Source: Gremmenia infestans
Taxonomy: Eukaryota; Ascomycota; Leotiomycetes; Helotiales; Hamatocanthoscyphaceae
Reading direction: 5' to 3'
DNA length: 64,000 nucleotides
Assembly (NCBI GenBank): GCA_032629725.1
Contig: JAFEVB010000014.1
Span: forward strand, 124,001 to 188,000
Positions 58,154 to 64,000 of this stretch are shown here, piece by piece (positions within the stretch are counted from its first letter, which is position 1; every line of letters starts with the position of its first letter). The translations under genes were made by a program, and so were the position numbers. A model generated the notes under the pieces. The model had not been told where the DNA came from. It ran no database searches and saw only the letters and a list, made by a program, of their open reading frames with translations.

Positions 58154-59381
58154 GGAGGCTAAGGTATGGTGATCTTGTACTGTTTCGACTTCTAAGATGC
58201 TGATACTCGGATGTTGCAGGGCATAACAGGCAGTGGGAGTAGGGAAAGTAGCGGAGATTGGGCTTATCCCCTTTAATGTCCTAGATAATACTACTCATCT
58301 AAAATGCTAAGGACCTAGTTATAAAACTTCGGCTGGGACTTTAATCTGCGTTGAGCATGGAAAACATTTTTTCGCACCCTTTAATGTGTCCACAAGTGGG
58401 ACTCATACCAAGGAATATTGATTGTTCAAAAAGCACAATTTGATTTGCGGTGATATTTAATGGTGACATAAACCCGCTTTGATATCAACGCTTCACTCTA
58501 TATAGAAAGTCCTAGCTATTTAGGTACATAGCATCACTCGAGGATGTCCCGACATTGTCGAGAGAAATACTAGTAATATTGAAAGCCGGTTCGTGGTCTA
58601 GCAGAGATGGAGAGATATAGAGGGCTGTCAAGTTTAATTGTAGGATAGTAAAGCAGCACCTGCTTAGGTCCAGAGGCGGAAATGGAGAATGACATGAGAA
58701 TGATAGCATTCAAGATGTTTGGAGATCACAGATATCTGCACTGCGGAGGAAAGTTGAGTGGCGGCACAGTGGTCATCTAGAGCCTCCTGACTTATAACTA
58801 TTTACGTTATAAATGGAGTTTATATATACTATAGAGAATTATGCTAAATCTTTTGGACCTCTGTTGGCCCTCGGTTAACAAAAGGGGCAACGCTTACACT
58901 CAACCCTCCACCTCCTTTATGAATTCACCACGATGGAATTCGCATCTGACTGTTATAACTAATCTCAAACACATCTGTTTGTTGCTAAGATGAAAATCAT
59001 CGTCAATCTCAAATTCTTCGCCTGCTGACGGCAGTTACAAGACCCGCTATTCATTCCAGCTTCTCGGTAGAGTTTATACAGGCTGGAAATTAGCATAAGA
59101 GGTAACACTGATATATTGTGATATGTACAGAGTGAACCCAGAAGCGACGTGGAGTTTTACGACTATCGCCAGCTAATATAATCAACTAAATCCAACAAAG
59201 ATCTTTTGAAACACCTTTACCTATTCAATTCTACATTGTCACAAGCTGCCGTTCTGGTCTAACCTAGGTGCCACGTGACACTAGCTTAGCGTGTTGAAGG
59301 TCCTACTTTGAGGTCTACTTCTAGCTAGCTGTGAATTGAGTCTCTTGTTGTTCCCAAAACTCTGTTCGGATATATATCTTG
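58154..59381. other. Intergenic
   Basis: AT-rich spacer of about 1.2 kb between two same-strand genes. No gene seen. Confidence 0.45.
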
Positions 59382-61181
59382 ATGTCTCGAGCAACCTTCA
59401 CGAAGGCTGCCCTCAATATGCGGCTTCTACCCTCAGACCTGCAGAGGGCCTTGTTCCCCTCACACCCATCGAGACACGACGTGGCGAGTTTCGATGTCGA
59501 CTACCCACCCAGCCTATCCACACAGACACCCGCGTCTGGACAAAATCCTGGGGTGACACCACCTGTCAGCACGCTGGATAGCCTGTCCAACGAACTCTTG
59601 ACCTCCATCGCTGAGTTCGTCAGTTGCAATGCGCCTGCTCCGAACTACGGTGAATACGATTCTGATCCATATCAGAGTGGTCCTCAAGACGTCCTCAATT
59701 TTGCGTTGTGTTCTCGACGACTTTTCAGCATTACGGAGCCCGTTCTATACAGCTATGTCGTGCAGACGGATTGCGCAAAAATATCAGGATATTGCGACGC
59801 CCTGCAACTATTTATGCGTAGGATCCTTGAGCGACCCGATTTGGCATCATCCGTGCGAGTACTCCATGCCTACGCATTTGACGGAATACTAGATATATCC
59901 TGCTTTGGGAAGGCTGATTGGGTCCGAATATCGCTTGCTGCTGAGGCGGCTAGTAGATTCGAACAGGATGCTGTATCCTGGATCCGCAGTATGAGAGATG
60001 GGTCTTGGGATTCTATCTTAGCATTGCTTCTGACTCTCCTGCCTAGGTTGGAGGAGTTGAGGGTTGGAAATTGGTATGAAGAGAACGGTGACTATCCGTT
60101 CTTGATGAAATTATTCTCGAACGCGACAAAACTCCAGAGTGAAGGCGAGACAGACGGGCTTTCACTCATCAATCTCCAGAGAGTCACGCTGGAAGCTGGA
60201 ATTGAGTATGACCCTGGAATCCACCCACACCAATTCTTACATTTTCTAGCGCTAAAGTCACTCAAATCGTTCCATGCTTGGAGAGTTTGTGATTGCTTTG
60301 AATACGAGCACTGTGATGAAGAGGAGGACCCGGAAATATTTTGGGGTAATGAGAACTGGCCGAAAGAAAAGCCCCTTTTGTTTTCTGCCAAATATCTCAG
60401 CCTTCAGTATAGCACCATCTCCAACCTAAATCTCACCAACTTTCTCCGCTGCTTTCCGAATCTCGAAAGACTTCAATACCATGACAGCATCTATGGAAGT
60501 ATCGAGATTGAGGATGCTCATGCAAATGATGAGCCGTTCCAGCCACGGCGGCTGATTGGAGCTCTTCAACATTTAGAAAACGTACTCATGGAGTTGGAAA
60601 TTGTAATGGCAAAAGGCGTGGGGTCAACTGAGGACGATTACCCAATGGGGTCATTGACCGAATTTCGAAGACTCAGGTCAATAGATACAGCGGCTATACT
60701 GATGCTTGGCACCAATATCAAGAATGGAACAATAATGGGCAAGGCTAATCAGAGTCTCAAAAATTCAGTACCCAGGAGTTTGGAAAAGCTCACCTTGCGG
60801 CATTGTGATAGGGAGAGCTTGGCATCCTTATTCACCAACCTTCTGGAACTCGTGCGCGAAAAGAAGACATACACACCGGCATTGCAGCGGCTCGATCTGG
60901 AGTGGACCAAGATTATATATCCCGACAAGCCACGTCCAGAAGCACCGTCGCACCACCCCGGATTTACACAGGAGGAAGCCAATACATTATTGAAGGAGTG
61001 CAGGTTAGCCGGTGTTCAGATGATCATTGAGGTTGTTCCACCACCAATCAAAAGAGCGACGTGGTCAGTACAGACGCCAGACTCGACGAATGGGGAGGAG
61101 GGGCAATATGAGTTGCGACAATTAGAGTTTGATTACCCTTATGAAGGATATGATGAGTTCCTTATAAAGTATTGCTCTTAA
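59382..61181 (+). CDS. F-box-like domain protein
   Basis: 599 aa, single exon from ATG 59382. An F-box-like segment lies near residues 64-125 (LDSLSNELLTSIAEFV, then FALCSRRLFSITEPVLYSYV). The remainder has leucine-rich repeat-like spacing (LPRLEELRVGNW, FPNLERLQYHD, LEKLTLRHCD), as in fungal F-box proteins that select substrates for SCF ubiquitin ligases. The middle carries an acidic patch (CDEEEDPE). No orthologue is recognised. Intact. Confidence 0.75.
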   Translation: MSRATFTKAALNMRLLPSDLQRALFPSHPSRHDVASFDVDYPPSLSTQTPASGQNPGVTPPVSTLDSLSNELLTSIAEFVSCNAPAPNYGEYDSDPYQSGPQDVLNFALCSRRLFSITEPVLYSYVVQTDCAKISGYCDALQLFMRRILERPDLASSVRVLHAYAFDGILDISCFGKADWVRISLAAEAASRFEQDAVSWIRSMRDGSWDSILALLLTLLPRLEELRVGNWYEENGDYPFLMKLFSNATKLQSEGETDGLSLINLQRVTLEAGIEYDPGIHPHQFLHFLALKSLKSFHAWRVCDCFEYEHCDEEEDPEIFWGNENWPKEKPLLFSAKYLSLQYSTISNLNLTNFLRCFPNLERLQYHDSIYGSIEIEDAHANDEPFQPRRLIGALQHLENVLMELEIVMAKGVGSTEDDYPMGSLTEFRRLRSIDTAAILMLGTNIKNGTIMGKANQSLKNSVPRSLEKLTLRHCDRESLASLFTNLLELVREKKTYTPALQRLDLEWTKIIYPDKPRPEAPSHHPGFTQEEANTLLKECRLAGVQMIIEVVPPPIKRATWSVQTPDSTNGEEGQYELRQLEFDYPYEGYDEFLIKYCS

Positions 61182-62566
61182 GATGCAACTCCCATGGATG
61201 TTGTGCTTCGTGTCTAGAAGAGGGTCTCTGCCAAGGAATGATTCTATTGGGCCCCAAAACGTTATTGTTAACGGGAAGCTCTTGGTCATCTTGCAACGGA
61301 GAATGGAGGGAAATGTAAATTAACACACGAGCTCATGTCGCTAAGAATTGAAATAGAGAACAAGAGCCTCATAAATGTAGCTGTTGCACCTTGAGACTAA
61401 TTGTTACCACTCGAGTGATCAAGCTAGATTTATATGACTTAATACACTGGCGTAGATATCTCACTCTATGTTCTTAGATCCTCTCTCATCCAACACGCTA
61501 GCCTTCATCACGGAATGAGGCGCTGTCGTCACCTTAGCACACTACGCTCCCTATACCCATCTTATTAATTAAATTTTTTGTTTGACATGACTTGCTAACA
61601 AAGCTATCGGGCGCCGGGCGTTGTCCTCCGTAATCCTCTCGCAAACGCTATTCAAGGACGCATGTATACATCCATAAAATGCCCTGTCTACAAATCCCGA
61701 GCATTCTCTCAACGCCATCCTCATATTACAAGGCCTGTCTCGGCATCTCGTACTACCAACCATACCTAATTTTTAATGATTTATCCAACCTCTCCTCCCT
61801 TCCTCAACCAACACTCCCTTCCCAATATCTCCTTCAAATAAACCCCCTCTCCTAACAAAGCTCAAGCCTTCCTTCCCCCATCACTCCCCCAATGGAAAAT
61901 AATCATAATACCTCTTTCCCTTCCTCCATTTATCCCTATCCATTTTCTCCTTCTTACTTCTACACTTCCTACATCCATACGGCAGTTTCGTCTCCAGATA
62001 CTGGCCCATACCCACCGCGAAACAGCGGCACCACTGTGTATTGTAGTGCTCGCAGCGGTCTTCTTCAATTCGGGAGAAGTGGGAGCAGGCGTAAGAGTTA
62101 CTGTGTATGAAGCACATTCTGGGATTCGGCTCGGTTTGGTGAATGGATTGAGGGAGATTGGACGTATGTAGACGCTTGAGTGGAATCCGGAAATAGGTAA
62201 ATCGTAGATCTGGAAGATGATGGGAGATATGTTGCATGAGTGACGTGAGTGGTGCTGGATGTAATGGATGGTGTTGGTGTTGGTTCAGTTGCTATAGATG
62301 GCTGTTTGAGGCAAACTGAGCTTTTGAGTCTGGGTGTTGATATTCATGTAAGGTGTTTGGTAACGGGGAAAGGTAGGGAACGACTCTTTTCATTGTGTCA
62401 ATTCACATCGATCTATCGATTCACTTGGTAGCAAACTGCGGGAACGTTCCATTCCGCTTCAAGACCAGATATATAAAATGTTTGAAGAAGGTAATTTAGG
62501 AGATAGACTTTATTAACATTTTGAATACTAGATATTGCCTGGCGGCACAAGAAGTACAAACCTTTT
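61182..62566. other. Intergenic
   Basis: About 1.4 kb with a pyrimidine-rich stretch near 61780-61960. Overlapping short ORFs on both strands near 61880-62240 show no motif and mutually exclusive frames; none is supported. Confidence 0.45.
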
Positions 62567-64000
62567 TTATTTGGTCATATAGTAGGACAGGTTCTCACCA
62601 TTGGCCTCTCTCTGGGTGAATCCATTGCCTAGGAACCTAAAGCGATTCGGACTTCTGTAACGGATGTCGAAATCCTCTCCGCGGTCTTTTTCTAAGCATT
62701 CTATGGAATTTTAGCATGCGTATAGTCAATAAAGATGCAACAGGCGGAGATTTATAATAAACTTACCTTTATAATGAAGTATACTACCAGCATACATAGC
62801 CGTAACCTTGCCATCAGCCGTTCCATTTTTATACCTATCTCTTTCTTTAGTTGATTGTCAAAGAACATACCGGACGGTACTAACCAGCTTCGGCAACCGC
62901 TAGCCCATACAGTAGTCTTAAGGAACTCCTGGGCATAGACATTGAATTCTGCGACAGCATCGCTCTTGACCGCAACAGAACTACCACCCATGTTAATATT
63001 ATGCATTGAGGGACAGATGTGGCACATACCTGATATCATGCGTAGCGATTTTCTGGCACCATCGCAGAATATACTCGGAAGTCCAATCGATGACCGCAAG
63101 CAGAGACCCATGCCCAACCGGACAATTAGGCCCGTTAAAGATGAAGTAGTTGGGTATACCAGCAGCGCATATGCCAAAGTAAGCCTCCGGGTTCCCCGCC
63201 CATTTCTCTGCCAATTGTGTTCCATCCCTCCCTACGAGTTTCCAGAACGGACAGAAGGAAACATCGAAGCCCGTAGCGCAGATAATAATGTCGAATTCTT
63301 CTTCCCCCTCTGCTGTCTGAATCCCCTTCTCCGTGAACCGTATAATCGGATCAAACTGGCATTTGACATTTTCGGCTCGTAGAGCCTCTAGATAGCCATC
63401 TCCTGGGGTTAGACGACGACATCCAACGTCCCATTTTGGCACCAGCTTGGATATCAGGAGCTCGTCGTGGCCCAGGCGCTCTGACATGAGTTGTTTGAAC
63501 CCCTCATATGCCCCTGCTTGTGCCTGGGAGTTGTGAATGAACACAGGAAAATTCTTGTTGAAACTGCAGGTTTGTTAGTTGTGCTTTTTTGTATATAGTT
63601 AGACATAATTCCTACTCATGCTCTATCTCTTTGCGATATTTAGTCAATTCCTCTGGATGCTCTCGAAATCTCTGCTTTTGCTCTTCGGTGAACTTGAAGT
63701 TTTTCCCCTCTGGTGCAAAGGTCTCGTTGAGGTTCGAGCAGATCCATGTAGGCGTTCGAATGTATGTAGTTAAATGGGCCGCAGTCTTTTGCATTTTTGG
63801 TAGAATCTGAATAGCGGACGATCCGTTTCCAATGACAGCAACTCGTTTCCCTTCCCAGTCTAGAGACTGGTCCCTTCAATTGCGAAGTTAGAAAATGGTG
63901 GAACAGATATTGAAGTATGTCTTACCAGGCTGCACTGTGTACAAGTTTGCCCTTGTACGAATCCAATCCTTCAATATTGGGCCACTTCCACTTGCTATAT
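62567..64000 (-). CDS. Flavin-containing (Baeyer-Villiger type) monooxygenase, 5' end beyond window
   Basis: Six exons in the window: 64000-63926 (partial), 63873-63616, 63563-63030, 62980-62885, 62834-62767, 62700-62567; all introns are 49-66 bp and GT-AG. Visible motifs are YKGKLVHSAAW (the FMO/BVMO fingerprint F-x-G-x3-H-x3-W/P), the second dinucleotide fold VAVIGNGSSAIQILP, IICATGFDVSFCPFWKLVG, and the C-terminal CRSWYKNG. It would use FAD and NADPH to insert oxygen, as a hydroxylation or Baeyer-Villiger reaction. The N-terminal FAD fold is outside the window. The gene stop is TAA 62567-62569. Substrate unknown; it is 12 kb from the PKS and separated by housekeeping genes, so cluster membership is unlikely. 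Confidence 0.9.

Noticed and set aside
61881..62237. 118-codon minus-strand and 72-codon plus-strand frames
   Set aside because: They overlap each other, lack motifs and are rich in low-complexity sequence.

Overview
The window is nuclear DNA of a filamentous ascomycete (Pezizomycotina). Genes are split by short introns of about 48-145 bp with GT donors, AG acceptors and CTAAC/CTGAC-like branch sites. The families are typical of these fungi: HET-domain protein, highly reducing polyketide synthase, CBM1-tailed GH18 chitinase, GH47 mannosidase, F-box protein, and BTB and SET proteins. The BTB paralogues and oxalate genes make me think of Leotiomycetes, but that is inference only. No rRNA, tRNA, CRISPR array or intact transposon was recognised.

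Layout. 1-9 kb: a secreted chitinase (-), a small zinc-finger protein, a SET-domain protein and a PIC2-like mitochondrial phosphate carrier (+). 9.6-21.7 kb: an accessory-looking region with four copies of one BTB/POZ family (three broken), an APH-like kinase, the 3' stump of an alpha/beta hydrolase beside a decayed coding remnant, and a HET gene carrying one nonsense codon. Several lesions look like C-to-T or G-to-A (RIP-type) changes. 21.8-28.3 kb: an oxalate module, with oxalyl-CoA synthetase and oxalyl-CoA decarboxylase transcribed divergently, followed by an isocitrate lyase/PEP mutase superfamily enzyme that may be an oxaloacetate hydrolase. 29-50.2 kb: a probable biosynthetic gene cluster containing a DUF3237 protein, an MFS transporter, a cytochrome P450, a zipper-less bZIP regulator, a berberine-bridge-type FAD oxidase and an eight-exon HR-PKS (KS-AT-DH-MT-ER-KR-ACP). 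51-61.2 kb: housekeeping genes (Tlg2-type syntaxin, calmodulin with an ATG-only first exon, GH47 mannosidase, secreted RNase T2, F-box protein). 62.5-64 kb: a flavin monooxygenase running off the right edge.

Two otherwise well-conserved genes, the phosphate carrier and the PKS, are each broken by exactly one surplus base in a homopolymer (A7 at 7588-7594, T6 at 44754-44759). In both, the spliced length becomes a multiple of three only with one base fewer. I read these first as probable sequence errors and second as real pseudogenisation. The TGG-to-TAG change in the HET gene and the stops in the BTB copies look like real decay.

Exon boundaries were derived by eye from splice signals and reading-frame arithmetic. 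They close in frame for every multi-exon gene listed, apart from the lesions described.
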